Assembly (NCBI RefSeq): GCF_002001005.1
Contig: NZ_MUNX01000060.1
Span: 1 to 64,000, forward strand
Origin: Flavobacterium sp. A45
Lineage (GTDB): Bacteria; Bacteroidota; Bacteroidia; Flavobacteriales; Flavobacteriaceae
Reading direction: 5' to 3'
Length of the DNA: 64,000 bases
Part shown: piece by piece, positions 45,701-55,076 of the stretch
How the letters are laid out: each line of letters starts with the position of its first letter
How positions within the stretch are numbered: position 1 is the stretch's first letter
Notes under the pieces: model-generated
Seen by the model: only the letters and a program-made list of their open reading frames with translations
Databases searched by the model: none
What the model was told of the DNA's origin: nothing
Position numbers and translations under genes: made by a program

Positions 45701-46729
45701 ATGGAAGATCTTCAGGGAGCAGGACAAGTTGATAATTGGAATGGTTTTAGTTCCGGAATTATTGTTATACCTGAGGGAGCTGTGGAAAATGAGTATTTAA
45801 AAATGCGTATAAGAAATGTTGCCAATGAGGATAATGTTATTAATCCAAATATTTGTGATACGCAGGTAGGGGAGGTAGAAGAATATGATGTAATTATATT
45901 ACCCGATTACTGTGATGCCAATGGTGAACTAGCAGCAGCTCCCAATCTCTATTCTGATATCAGAAAAGTTGATATAACTAATAATGCTACTGCTAAAAAT
46001 ATCTTTACTAAAGAAAGTAGTTATAATAGTTATATATCAAACCAGTATACCCATTATAACGACGAAATAGAGTTGCAAGCGGATACTAATTATAATATTA
46101 AGATAACAACCCCTTTTTATAATTCATGGAATGACCATAATGTAGCTGTGTGGATTGACTTCAATAAAGACGGAGATTTTTATGATGCAGCAGAAGAAAT
46201 CAATATGACGGCATTCGCAGCTCCTAATAATTATCATACAGGGGAATCCACAGGAACAATTAATATTCCTGCTAGTGCCGTAAAAGATAAAACATTAAAA
46301 ATGCGCATAAGAAAGAATTATTCTAATACTGGAGTAATTAATCCTGAGACTTGTGGTACACAACAAGGAGAGGTTGAAGATTATAATATAACAATACCCT
46401 CCAATAATCTAGCGGCAAAGAATGTAAATGATAAAAACAAAACTTTAGAAGATTCCGTAGAAAATCAAGTATTACATAATATAGTAATAAGCCCAAATCC
46501 AGCATCTGATATATTGTACGTTAGTTATAATTCAAAAGAATGTGATCCTGCCAACTACTATTTATATGATACATTAGGCAATTTGGTTAAGCATTCAAAT
46601 TTGGAAACTATTGAAGAAAATAAAAAAGTAATCAAGTTAATGAATCAATCTAGTGGTTTATATCTTTTGAAGTTAACCAACAAAGAGGGGATTACTATTG
46701 GTTTAAAAAGTCTTATTATTAAGAACTAA
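42770..46729 (+). CDS. T9SS-exported protein with sortilin/BNR repeats and GEVED domains
   Basis: The 1319-residue protein has a signal peptide (MKKIKHNLMLCFSIITLGLNAQ). Many VPS10/sortilin-like BNR repeats follow (GGFWRSIDSGDTW, GIYESRDGGLTWN, RSTDKGDTWTR), forming a beta-propeller to about residue 770. Two GEVED domains (VGAWIDFNRDGDFTDAGEEI near 960; VAVWIDFNKDGDFYDAAEEI near 1125) come next. The protein ends with a type A T9SS sorting domain (ISPNPASDILYVSYN ... GLYLLKL). It should be secreted or surface-attached, perhaps as a protease-like or adhesion protein. It sits between two IS elements with pckA. Confidence 0.9.
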   Translation: MKKIKHNLMLCFSIITLGLNAQEYKSMMYDNNVNFYDVVKEAERYFDGLGPGKKHEKGSGYKQYQRWVYENESSYYPTGVRNNVDLYAVFNTSAKAKSQSIFSKRSSSNKIMQSEPWVARGPDRIGTVGSHQSVGLGRIEDFYVSANEQTMYVCSISGGFWRSIDSGDTWACTTDALVATGVNTIAVDPDDINHILINVQNAKNYTSEGIYESRDGGLTWNVTNFNPNNLNWAGLGNNGKVFKIAFHPDKDNLVFVGTTEGLYRSTDCLATTAGYSVIGVGAAGIDVKDIVFHPTDDEVMYVSTPYNTVLYRSDDRGLTFKQMKGRLDGSKSEPSIDVSADCADCVFAYSEEGLWRSTDKGDTWTRQRKDMPEKLLLGGVCVSDDDSEKMIVMGQNVYYSDDKGVTFAENTKWDRGDEDYANNKDYVHADIRRGKFINNNFWVSTDGFLAKSTWNNNKLEWKLFEGQSIRQNYALSVSQSNADVTVCGAQDAGSSLRDENGWIEFSQGDGGASVIHPLNDKWAIASSQYGNRYRTIDGGKNRKNVTPEGKDKDGDWVAPLLIDPHDQMTVYSFTDDIHKSNDFGETWEAVSTNIFGEGTANAIDVAAISEFNSDIIVTHNEKIRLSTDDGVTFEDIRNGLPTTAITDVAFYPMSPGRIVVVYGNHEDGNDKVYKSSDNGVTWTSITHDLNQMPIHSVVVDRYLNIYVGTERGVYTRNWESNDNWQVFDNNLPNVAIRDLAIVTGANTLRAATWGRGLWEVPLAEKEDYPKIIKTSITNTPTDVFPAVGMPQRVKAKIESAVFAIDSVNVQYSINSRTYNNNIKMTILGNPNNNEWMSDTALAPNAVIGDSIYFKVKAYFTDNKVVEYSETYGFMYKIRASSYCVANGEREANMAWQPYITKVEIDNVNDFSNDSQYSQGEYFYYTNAPIKLKKRETNTLGVTVRFFGFGTAYDHQKVGAWIDFNRDGDFTDAGEEIVMEDLQGAGQVDNWNGFSSGIIVIPEGAVENEYLKMRIRNVANEDNVINPNICDTQVGEVEEYDVIILPDYCDANGELAAAPNLYSDIRKVDITNNATAKNIFTKESSYNSYISNQYTHYNDEIELQADTNYNIKITTPFYNSWNDHNVAVWIDFNKDGDFYDAAEEINMTAFAAPNNYHTGESTGTINIPASAVKDKTLKMRIRKNYSNTGVINPETCGTQQGEVEDYNITIPSNNLAAKNVNDKNKTLEDSVENQVLHNIVISPNPASDILYVSYNSKECDPANYYLYDTLGNLVKHSNLETIEENKKVIKLMNQSSGLYLLKLTNKEGITIGLKSLIIKN

Positions 46730-46916
46730 TCCAAAAAAAGGAGAAGATGGTATTCTTAATGACTGTAATTGAGAAGAATATGTAACAAATAAATATTCTT
46801 ACCAAAAATAAAAATGCAATTAAATTGCTTAGCTGTGAAAATAATATCTTAAATATTAGGAATGTTATAATTATTTATGATAGTAATGTTAAAAATGATA
46901 TATTTTATTAAAATTT

Positions 46917-48533
46917 ATGAGAAATTACGATCAATTATTGAAAACGATTTCGTTGGAAAACTATGGAATCAAAAATGCAAATGTACAATATCAACTTTCG
47001 CCAGAAGAACTTCATGATTTATCTATTGAAAAAGAACAAGCTATTGAGGCTTCTTCAGGCGCCTTGGCTGTAAATACAGGAAAATTTACTGGTCGCTCAC
47101 CAGAAGATAGATTTATCGTTAAGGATGCTATTACTGAAGATTTAATTTGGTGGGGAAAAATAAACATACCTTTTGATTCTGATAAGTTTAAAAAACTTTA
47201 TGACAAGGTTATTGCTTATTTATCTAATAAGGAAATTTTTGTGAGAGATTGTTATGCCTGCGCAGACAAAGATTATAGATTAAATATTAGAGTTATAAAT
47301 GAATTCCCATGGAGTAATCAGTTCGCATATAATATGTTTCTGCGACCTACAGAGAACGAACTAGATGATTTTATTCCAGAATGGACTGTTATTAATGCAC
47401 CTGGTTTTATGGCTAATCCAGCTGAAGATGGTACAAGACAGCCTAATTTTGCCATCTTAGATTTTACAAGAAAAATGGCCTTAATTGGGGGGACGGGATA
47501 CACAGGAGAAATAAAGAAGGGTATTTTTTCAGCACTAAATTTTATTCTTCCGGTTTATAAAGAAACTCTCCCAATGCACTCCAGTGCTAATATTGGTAAA
47601 AATGGAGATACAGCTATTTTCTTTGGACTTTCTGGTACTGGAAAAACAACATTATCTACAGACCCTAACAGAAGTTTAATTGGAGATGATGAGCATGGTT
47701 GGACAAAAGATAACAAGGTTTTTAATTTTGAAGGTGGTTGTTATGCCAAAGTTATTAATCTATCGAGAGACCATGAACCAGAAATTTATGATGCTATTAA
47801 AAAAGGAGCCATTCTTGAAAATGTTATTTTAGATTCTAAGGGACACGTAGATTTTGAAGACACATCTATAACTCAGAACACCCGAGTGAGTTATCCTATA
47901 GATTTTATTGAAAATATTAAAGTCCCCTCTATTAGTGAAAATGTGAAAAACATTTTTTTCTTAACGGCGGATGCGTTTGGGGTGCTGCCTCCTATTTCAA
48001 AATTGACACCTAATCAAGCCGCTTATCATTTTATGTCTGGTTACACAGCCAAAGTTGCTGGAACCGAAGCAGGGGTTATAGAACCACAACCATCATTTTC
48101 AGCTTGTTTTGGTGCTCCATTCATGCCATTGCATCCAGCGAAATATGCCGAAATGTTAAGCGAAAAAATGCTTTCTTCGGGTGTAAATGTTTGGTTGGTA
48201 AACACGGGTTGGACAGGTGGGCCTTATGGTGTAGGAACTCGTATGAAGTTAAAATATACCAGAGCGATGATAAATGCGGTTTTAAATGGAGACTTAGGAT
48301 TGTATAGCTACGATACTTACCATATTGATTCGGTATTTGGTGTAGCACAACCTAGGTCATGTCCAGGTGTACCAACTAATGTCTTAAGCCCAAGAACTAC
48401 ATGGAACGATGATGAAGCTTATTATCAAATGGCTTTTAAATTATCTAATGCTTTTAGAGAAAACTTCAAAAAATATGAAACAAATTGTAGTGAAGAAATA
48501 AGACGTGGTGGACCACAACGTTATGCTTTTTAA
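46917..48533 (+). CDS. pckA: Phosphoenolpyruvate carboxykinase (ATP)
   Basis: The enzyme converts oxaloacetate and ATP to PEP for gluconeogenesis. The 538-residue length is typical. Visible are TGRSPEDRFIVKD near residue 60, the P-loop GLSGTGKTTLSTDP near 241, GDDEHGW and ARVSYP-like TRVSYPIDFI. It is flanked by a T9SS cargo gene and, five bases after its stop, an IS1595-type element. A core metabolic gene between IS elements on an accessory island is unusual; whether a second pckA exists elsewhere cannot be seen. Confidence 0.96.
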   Translation: MRNYDQLLKTISLENYGIKNANVQYQLSPEELHDLSIEKEQAIEASSGALAVNTGKFTGRSPEDRFIVKDAITEDLIWWGKINIPFDSDKFKKLYDKVIAYLSNKEIFVRDCYACADKDYRLNIRVINEFPWSNQFAYNMFLRPTENELDDFIPEWTVINAPGFMANPAEDGTRQPNFAILDFTRKMALIGGTGYTGEIKKGIFSALNFILPVYKETLPMHSSANIGKNGDTAIFFGLSGTGKTTLSTDPNRSLIGDDEHGWTKDNKVFNFEGGCYAKVINLSRDHEPEIYDAIKKGAILENVILDSKGHVDFEDTSITQNTRVSYPIDFIENIKVPSISENVKNIFFLTADAFGVLPPISKLTPNQAAYHFMSGYTAKVAGTEAGVIEPQPSFSACFGAPFMPLHPAKYAEMLSEKMLSSGVNVWLVNTGWTGGPYGVGTRMKLKYTRAMINAVLNGDLGLYSYDTYHIDSVFGVAQPRSCPGVPTNVLSPRTTWNDDEAYYQMAFKLSNAFRENFKKYETNCSEEIRRGGPQRYAF

Positions 48534-48538
48534 TTTTT

Positions 48539-49497
48539 TAGAGGTCATTATTTAGTTTCATATCTTTAGATTCAATAAAAACGTTTATTTATGAATATTT
48601 TTAAAGGTCAAAGCCTCATAGAGTTCGCTTAACGCTTTAAAACAGATGAAGATTGTAAAGAATACTTGTCTATTTTGAAGTGGGAAGAGGGATATATTTG
48701 CAGAAAATGTGGTCATAAGAAAAGCCAAGTTCGTAGGGATTTTTCACGCACCTGTAACATTTGTAGTGATACAGAATCTAGTACAACCAACACCTTATTT
48801 CACAAAGTAAAATTTGGTTTAAGAAAGGCATTTTTCATTTGTTTTGAAATGTCAACTACTACAAAAAGTCTTTCGGCGATGCAAATAAGTGTTCGTTATG
48901 GGGTTCAGGAAAATACCGCAAGATTATTTATGCATAAGGTAAGAGAAGCGATGAAATCTAGTAGAAATAATCCTATCGATGGCATTGTGCATGTAGATGA
49001 ATTTGTAGTTGGAGGACATGAGGAATCTAAACAGGGAAGAAGTTACGATAGTAAAAAGAAAAAGTCTGTTTGTGCAGTAGAATTAACTGATGATGGAAAA
49101 GTAAAACGATTTTATGCTTTGAAAATAAAGAACTTTTCGGCAAAATCACTAAGTGGAATATTCGACAAGCACATTAGTAAACAAGCAAAAATAACCACAG
49201 ACAATTGGAAAGGATATAGACCAATTTCTAAAGATTATAATATTACACAAATCCCAAGTGAATCAGGAGCAAACTTTAAGGCTTTGCATACGATGATTTA
49301 TCAAATCAAAACTTGCATAAGAACAACATATTCATGGGTAAGTGAAAGGAATATTGAACGCTATTTTAATGAGTTCTCATATAGAATAAACCGTTCTCAA
49401 AATAAAAACACGATTTTCAATAACCTAATAAAAAAAATGGTTAAGTCTGAAAATATTTCACACAAACAAATTATATGTAATTAAATATTGACCTCTA
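48539..49497. mobile_element. IS1595-family insertion sequence (copy B, different from A)
   Basis: The 16-bp terminal repeats TAGAGGTCATTATTTA (48539-48554) and the complement at 49482-49497 match at 15 of 16 positions and flank a transposase gene. The repeats differ from those of copy A, so the two are distinct insertion sequences. No clear target duplication is seen. Confidence 0.82.
48591..49484 (+). pseudogene. IS1595-family transposase with a nonsense codon
   Basis: From the ATG at 48591 the frame reads MNIFKGQSLIEFA, then TAA at 48630-48632, then RFKTDEDCKEYLSILKW and the rest of an ISXO2-like transposase. That part has a zinc ribbon CRKCGHKK...CNICSD and a DDE domain with IVHVDEFVVGGHEE, ITTDNWKGYRP and RNIERYFNEFSYRINR. 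The rest is uninterrupted. One substitution (probably GAA or CAA to TAA) explains the break. Re-initiation at TTG 48666 could still yield 272 residues. Confidence 0.85.
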
Positions 49498-49526
49498 TAT
49501 TTTTATAATAATAATAATATCAATAA

Positions 49527-51710
49527 ATGAGAAAGTTATGCATTTTAACAATGTTCTTTATAGGCATTAAATCTTATTCACAAGAAATTGCCGATACTAC
49601 AGAGGCACGAAAATTAAAAGAAATACATATAATCACAGAACGCTACACCAAGTCCACTCAAGATATTGAACACATTTCGCAAAAGGAAATAGAATTTCAA
49701 AAAAGTCAAAATACTGCCGATCTACTAGCCAACACAGGTACAGTATCTGTTCAGAAGTCTCAACAAGGGGGAGGTAGTCCTGTGTTACGCGGGTTTGAAG
49801 CCAATAAGATTCTGCTTCTTGTCGATGGAATCAGAATGAACAACCTTATTTACAGAGCAGGACATTTACAGAATATAATTACGGTCGACGAAAACTCGCT
49901 GAAACAGATTGATGTGCTTTTTGGACCAGCATCTACTATTTATGGCAGTGATGCGTTGGGTGGTGTTATTAATATGAAAACAAAAAATCCCATGTTTCTG
50001 TCCCAAACAAACAACAAAATGTTTTCAGGAAATTCAATGGTAAGATATAATAGTTCCAATAAGGGTTTAACACAATATTTTGATTTTAATATTGCAGGTA
50101 AAAGATGGAGTTCTCTATCGTCTTTCTCTTACAATAGTTATAACGATTTGAGAATGGGAGGAAATTATAGTAAAAGGAATGGATCCTTTGGCGAGCGTCC
50201 TCAATATGTTGAAACTTTGAATAATGTCGATTATCTGGTAAAGAATGGGAGTCCGCTTATTCAGAAATTTTCGGGATATAAGCAATATAATGGAATGCAA
50301 AAGATAATTTTTCAACAGGATGAATATATTCAGCACAGCTTGAATCTGCAGTATTCGATTTCTTCAGATATACCAAGATATGATCGTCTTACAGATCCAT
50401 CGGGTTCGGGGCTGAAATATGCTGTTTGGAATTATGGCCCGCAAAAAAGATTTCTCTCAGCTTATAAATTTTCGAAACAAAATTCCTTATTTAACAGTGA
50501 TATGAATCTTGGAGTGAGCTACCAAAACATTGAAGAAAGCAGGATCTCAAGAAAATTTAACGATGATAAAATCAAAAATCAAGTTGAAAAAGTAAACGTA
50601 TTTGCTTTTAATGCAGATTTCAGAAGAAAATTAGTTAAGGGTGATTTTCTTTACGGAGCAGAATTCTTTTATGATGATTTGAATTCGACTGCTACTAGTT
50701 CAAATCGAATTACTGGCATTGTAACTCCGACAGATACTCGTTACCCAAACGGTATAAATCAGACTTTAAGAACAGATATTTTTGTAACTTATAATGAAAA
50801 AATAAACGAAACTACTTTCTATAATTTAGGAATGCGTACAGGTTATTCTTCCTTAAAAAGCACTATTTCTAATAATTCTTTTTTTCAACTTCCATATGAT
50901 ATTATACAGCAGAATAACTTCACTTATAGCGGTTCTGCCGGAATTTCGAAGGACATTAAGAGTACTAAATTGGTTTTCAATTTGGCTTCTGGTTACAGAG
51001 TTCCAAACGTGGATGATTTGGGAAAGCTTTTCGAATCAGTACCTGGAACTTTGATTGTACCTAATCCAGATATTGCTCCAGAGAAATCAGTAACAGCTGA
51101 TTTGAGTTTAAAATTTGGACAGGGAAGGGGAATTCAGTTCGATAATACTATTTATTACACTCGCCTTTTTGATGCCATTGTTACAGATCATTTTTTGTAT
51201 AATGGAAAGAATTCAATAATTTACGAAGGAGTTGAAAGCGGGATATTTGCTATGCAAAATAAAGGAAATGCTTATATAGGAGGTTTTTCTTCCACCCTGA
51301 ATACGGCTATCACAAAGCCACTGATAATTTACGGTATGGTAACTTTTACCAAAGGGGAAATACTAGATCATGCGGGGAATACTCCGTTGGATCATATTTC
51401 TCCAATATATGGAAAAACAGGACTGAAATATGAAAATAAAGTGATGCTCCTGGATTTCTATATGTTATTTAATGGCAAGAAAGATATTAGATATTATTCC
51501 ATGAATGGGGAAGACAATGAAAAATATGCCCCAAAAGGAGGTATGCCATCATGGCAAACCATTAATTTCAAAACATCTTTTAATGTCGATAAAAATCTGT
51601 CTGTTTATGCCGGAATTGAAAATATTTTAGACCTACAGTATCGCGTTTTTGCGTCGGGCATTAATGCATCGGGAAGAAATGTATGTATTGCAGCAAAATA
51701 CCACTTCTAA
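49527..51710 (+). CDS. TonB-dependent receptor (haem/siderophore type)
   Basis: The 727-residue outer-membrane receptor has a signal peptide (MRKLCILTMFFIGIKSYSQ). A plug domain spans about residues 45-155 (TADLLANTGTVSVQKSQQGG, SPVLRGFEANKILLLVDGIR, GPASTIYGSDALGGVINM). A 22-strand barrel ends in the terminal aromatic CIAAKYHF. The plug wording is close to the HemR/TbpA-type subfamily, which suggests iron or haem uptake but does not prove it. No anti-sigma or SusD partner is adjacent. It follows IS copy B by 29 bases. Confidence 0.92.
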   Translation: MRKLCILTMFFIGIKSYSQEIADTTEARKLKEIHIITERYTKSTQDIEHISQKEIEFQKSQNTADLLANTGTVSVQKSQQGGGSPVLRGFEANKILLLVDGIRMNNLIYRAGHLQNIITVDENSLKQIDVLFGPASTIYGSDALGGVINMKTKNPMFLSQTNNKMFSGNSMVRYNSSNKGLTQYFDFNIAGKRWSSLSSFSYNSYNDLRMGGNYSKRNGSFGERPQYVETLNNVDYLVKNGSPLIQKFSGYKQYNGMQKIIFQQDEYIQHSLNLQYSISSDIPRYDRLTDPSGSGLKYAVWNYGPQKRFLSAYKFSKQNSLFNSDMNLGVSYQNIEESRISRKFNDDKIKNQVEKVNVFAFNADFRRKLVKGDFLYGAEFFYDDLNSTATSSNRITGIVTPTDTRYPNGINQTLRTDIFVTYNEKINETTFYNLGMRTGYSSLKSTISNNSFFQLPYDIIQQNNFTYSGSAGISKDIKSTKLVFNLASGYRVPNVDDLGKLFESVPGTLIVPNPDIAPEKSVTADLSLKFGQGRGIQFDNTIYYTRLFDAIVTDHFLYNGKNSIIYEGVESGIFAMQNKGNAYIGGFSSTLNTAITKPLIIYGMVTFTKGEILDHAGNTPLDHISPIYGKTGLKYENKVMLLDFYMLFNGKKDIRYYSMNGEDNEKYAPKGGMPSWQTINFKTSFNVDKNLSVYAGIENILDLQYRVFASGINASGRNVCIAAKYHF

Positions 51711-51995
51711 TATAAAATTCAGATTTTATTTTTCTAAACAAGAAATAATGATCTACTTCAAAATTGAAATAAGGATAGTAAAAAAATAGTTTTTAATGAC
51801 AAAATAGTTCCCTTTTTAGGCGTGCTATATCGAAATCAAACTTAGATAAAGTCAATTCAATAAAAGTAAAGAGGAAGTCTGAAAAAAACTGATTATATCT
51901 GGTCTATCTGATTGGCTATCAATAAACATTAATATAGGAATAAGATCTCTAATTGTTACCGTGGCTATCCCACAAATTCATTTTCAAATCAAATC
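51711..51995. other. Intergenic region after the TonB receptor
   Basis: No gene is seen. This AT-rich stretch may contain the right edge of the accessory region, but no convincing attachment-site repeat was found. Confidence 0.35.
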
Positions 51996-52033
51996 AAAAG
52001 TCTGTAAATCTTAACATTTACAGACTTTTTTAT
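51996..52033. terminator. Perfect 14-bp terminator hairpin
   Basis: AAAAGTCTGTAAAT (51996-52009) and ATTTACAGACTTTT (52016-52029) pair fully around a 6-base loop, with a T-run following on the plus strand. It lies between the convergent TonB receptor and OmpA-family genes. Confidence 0.85.
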
Positions 52034-52151
52034 TACATTCTACTCTCTAAAATAATCATTAAATTATAATAGCATCTACAAGACTCTTTTTTACTTTTAA
52101 ATTTAAGTCCAAAAGATTAAACTTTTTATAAAGGAAACCTTGTGGGGTCTA

Positions 52152-54089
52152 TTACTTAACTATAATAAATTCACTTCTTCTGTTGACTTGATGTTCAGCT
52201 TCCGAACATTTAACACCATCAGAACATTTATTAAGCAACTGGGATTCTCCGTATCCTTTTGCAGTCAAGCGCTTTTTGTTAATTCCATTTTTTGCTAACC
52301 ATGCCATTGTTGATTTTGCTCTTCGATCAGACAGCTTTTTGTTATAATCCGCAGTATTTCTGCAATCAGTATGGGATCGAATATCTACTTTTATGTTTGG
52401 ATTTTGTTGCATTACATCCAAAATTTTAGCTAATTCTATAGCTGCGTCAGGTCGAATGTTAGATTTATTCAAATCAAATAGAATTGTTTTTAATTCTAAT
52501 ACTATTGCTAAATCATCACCAATTTTTAATTCCTTAACTGATTTATCCAACATCAATGGCACGAATGTTGTTCCGGATTCACCTGCAATAACCACTGGTA
52601 CTTCAATAGTATTGTAGGCTTCCTTTTCTGCTTTAATGTAATATTTGGTATTACATCCAACTGGTCCAAAATCAAATTCTCCCTTGTTATTAGCCATGAC
52701 TACTTTTAGCATTTTATACTCGCTATCAAACAAAGTTACTTTTGATCCATCAAGTGATATTCCCGATGCTTTATCGGTTACTTTTCCAGCTAAAAATTGT
52801 TCACAAGGATATTGTATTTTTTTAAGTTCTTTGAACTTATAAATGTCATCATTACCCACACCTCCGTCCCTATTGGAGGTAAAATAACCAAGTCGTGTAA
52901 CTGAATTAATCAAGAAACCAAAATCATCTTTGGGACTATTCAATGTTTCACCCACATTTAATACTTTTTTATACCACTTTTCATTTTCTACTTTATAGAC
53001 AAATACGTCAAGGCCACCTAGACCCGGATGTCCATCTGAAGCGAAATAAAGTTCATTGTCTTCTGTAATAAATGGAAATGTTTCCCTCCCTTCCGTATTA
53101 ATGATATCGCCTAGGTTTTCGGGTGTTCCAAAACTGCCGTCAAGATTAATGGCCACTTTAAAAATATCCGATTGTCCTAAAGTACTTGGCATATCAGATG
53201 CAAAATATAAATATTTCTCATCTGGGCTTAAAGCAGGATGTGCCACATTGTAATTGTCACTATTAAACGGTAATTCCGTTATATTCTCCCAAGTCCCTTT
53301 CTTTAATGTTGCTCTATATATTTTCAGTAATATGGTTCCGTCTTTATCTTTTCCTTTTTTTTCTAAATAGTTGTTTCTGGTAAAATAAACAGTTTCGCCA
53401 TTTTTTGTGAAAACAGCTGTTGATTCATTGAACTTAGAGTTAATATTTCCAGAAATATGTTCAGCTGTTGAGAGTGTTTCATACTCGTTTTTATCGGCCA
53501 TATAGAGGTTTGTGTAACCTTCACCTGTCCAAGAATCCTTTCTTTCGTATATTCTTCCATTGGGTCTGGCTGAGCTAAAAACTATTTTGTCTCCAAAAAA
53601 AGAACTTCCAAAATCAGAATATTCAGTATTAATTCCGGCATTTTCTATAGTATATCGTCCAGAATTTTTCTTGATTATAGCCAAATAGTCTTTTTGTTCA
53701 ATTGCTAATTTTGCTCTTCGCTCATTAGTATTCATTTGACTGAATTTTGCCATCATTTGATCAGCGGTATCATACTCTTTAATTGCTTTTAAGGATTGTG
53801 CATAACGATAATAATATTCTGGACTTAAATCGGGAGCCAAAGAATATAATTCGCCGTACCACTTGGCGGCATTCTGCAAATCTGCTTTAAAATAATAGGA
53901 GTTTCCTAATTTTTCTATAATATCTGCTGATTTGTATCCTTTCTCAAACAGTCGTTCATACGTTTTTATGGCATCAACATAGGCAAATTGGCTGTATTCT
54001 TTATCTCCTTTAGCTAAACTTGACTTTTGCGAATATACATTCACCACACAAATGATAAACACAATATAATAGGTAGTTATTTTTTTCAT
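52152..54089 (-). CDS. OmpA-family protein with TPR, PD40 and carboxypeptidase-regulatory-like domains
   Basis: The 645-residue protein has a signal peptide (MKKITTYYIVFIICVVNVYSQ), TPR-like repeats (about 30-120) and a PD40 propeller (AHPALSPDEKYLYFASDMPS; FPFITEDNELYFASDGHPG). A CarboxypepD_reg-like domain (LAGKVTDKASGISLDGSKVT) and a C-terminal OmpA peptidoglycan-binding domain (VDIRSHTDCRNTADYNKKLS) follow. This is the PorE-like architecture found beside PorP/SprF genes. It probably anchors T9SS-associated outer-membrane machinery to the wall. The PorP/SprF gene lies 14 bases upstream on the same strand. Confidence 0.92.
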   Translation of the reverse strand: MKKITTYYIVFIICVVNVYSQKSSLAKGDKEYSQFAYVDAIKTYERLFEKGYKSADIIEKLGNSYYFKADLQNAAKWYGELYSLAPDLSPEYYYRYAQSLKAIKEYDTADQMMAKFSQMNTNERRAKLAIEQKDYLAIIKKNSGRYTIENAGINTEYSDFGSSFFGDKIVFSSARPNGRIYERKDSWTGEGYTNLYMADKNEYETLSTAEHISGNINSKFNESTAVFTKNGETVYFTRNNYLEKKGKDKDGTILLKIYRATLKKGTWENITELPFNSDNYNVAHPALSPDEKYLYFASDMPSTLGQSDIFKVAINLDGSFGTPENLGDIINTEGRETFPFITEDNELYFASDGHPGLGGLDVFVYKVENEKWYKKVLNVGETLNSPKDDFGFLINSVTRLGYFTSNRDGGVGNDDIYKFKELKKIQYPCEQFLAGKVTDKASGISLDGSKVTLFDSEYKMLKVVMANNKGEFDFGPVGCNTKYYIKAEKEAYNTIEVPVVIAGESGTTFVPLMLDKSVKELKIGDDLAIVLELKTILFDLNKSNIRPDAAIELAKILDVMQQNPNIKVDIRSHTDCRNTADYNKKLSDRRAKSTMAWLAKNGINKKRLTAKGYGESQLLNKCSDGVKCSEAEHQVNRRSEFIIVK

Positions 54090-54103
54090 AATCGTCTCGT
54101 TTT

Positions 54104-55012
54104 TTAGAAAAATCTAGGTGATACAACTCTCTCTTGTTTTTTGAACAACTCAAATCGCAAAAATATTTCATGCGAACCCGAATTGTAATTGGCTAATTTG
54201 GTTGTCTCTAAATCATAACCATATCCAATATACAACCCCTGACTGACTTGAAAGCCGGCCATAAAACTCACGGCTGCATCCCACCTCCATGCTGCACCCA
54301 AAACAAATTTTTCATTAAATAAAAAATTTGCTGATAAATCTACTTGCAATGGAGAACCCGCAGTTGTTTTACACATAAAGGCAGGTTTGAATTGAATGCT
54401 GGAACTTAAATCAAAAACATAACCTCCTATCAAATAATAGTGCATACGCTCTAATGAAGTCGCCGAAGCATTATCGTTATAAAGATTGGTTTCCAGAAAA
54501 TTAGGAACTGACAACCCTAAATAAAGTTTGTCTGAGTAAAAATAAAGTCCTGCACCGATATTGGGTGAAAATTCATTGTCAATATTATTTTGAAATTTTG
54601 GATCATTCAAATTGTATCGATTCAGTTTTGTATAATCTACATTCAACAAATGGGCTGTTCCTTTCAGTCCTACTGACAATCTATAAACACTCGAAGTTTG
54701 AATGGTATAAGATACATCGGCAGAAATTGAAGACTCGTCTGATGCCCCAATTCTGTCATTTACAAAAGACAACCCAACGCCTATATTTGAATTTTCGATT
54801 GGAGTATTTACTGAGAGCGTATTGGTTACTGGGGCTCCATCAAGTCCTACCCATTGGGTTCTATGCAAGCCGAAAATGCTGGTCACTCCGCGACTGCCTG
54901 CATATGCAGGATTGATATTAATTGTATTATACATGTAATTTGTATATTGGGCGTCTTGTTGTGCATATATCGATATATTCACTAACAATAAAATAATTAC
55001 TAGGTTTTTCAT
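54104..55012 (-). CDS. PorP/SprF-family type IX secretion membrane protein
   Basis: The 302-residue outer-membrane barrel has a signal peptide (MKNLVIILLLVNISIYAQQ), the hallmark start DAQYTNYMYNTININPAYAG, and GLHRTQWVGLDGAP. SprF-type proteins are needed for surface delivery of the partner encoded next to them, which here is the 2123-residue CHU_C protein. The three genes form an operon with gaps of 64 and 14 bases. Confidence 0.94.
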   Translation of the reverse strand: MKNLVIILLLVNISIYAQQDAQYTNYMYNTININPAYAGSRGVTSIFGLHRTQWVGLDGAPVTNTLSVNTPIENSNIGVGLSFVNDRIGASDESSISADVSYTIQTSSVYRLSVGLKGTAHLLNVDYTKLNRYNLNDPKFQNNIDNEFSPNIGAGLYFYSDKLYLGLSVPNFLETNLYNDNASATSLERMHYYLIGGYVFDLSSSIQFKPAFMCKTTAGSPLQVDLSANFLFNEKFVLGAAWRWDAAVSFMAGFQVSQGLYIGYGYDLETTKLANYNSGSHEIFLRFELFKKQERVVSPRFF

Positions 55013-55076
55013 ATGTAGATATTTATTGTTTTTTTTTATCTGAAGAAATAATAATGATGACTCGAAAATTTTTAAA

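Noticed and set aside
41443..49497. Composite transposon made of the two IS1595-type copies
   Set aside because: The terminal repeats and transposases of the two copies differ, so they are not one composite pair.
51952..51975. ACCGTGG near 51956 as a second attachment site matching the tRNA-Leu 3' end
   Set aside because: Only seven bases match and the surrounding sequence does not; this is within chance expectation.
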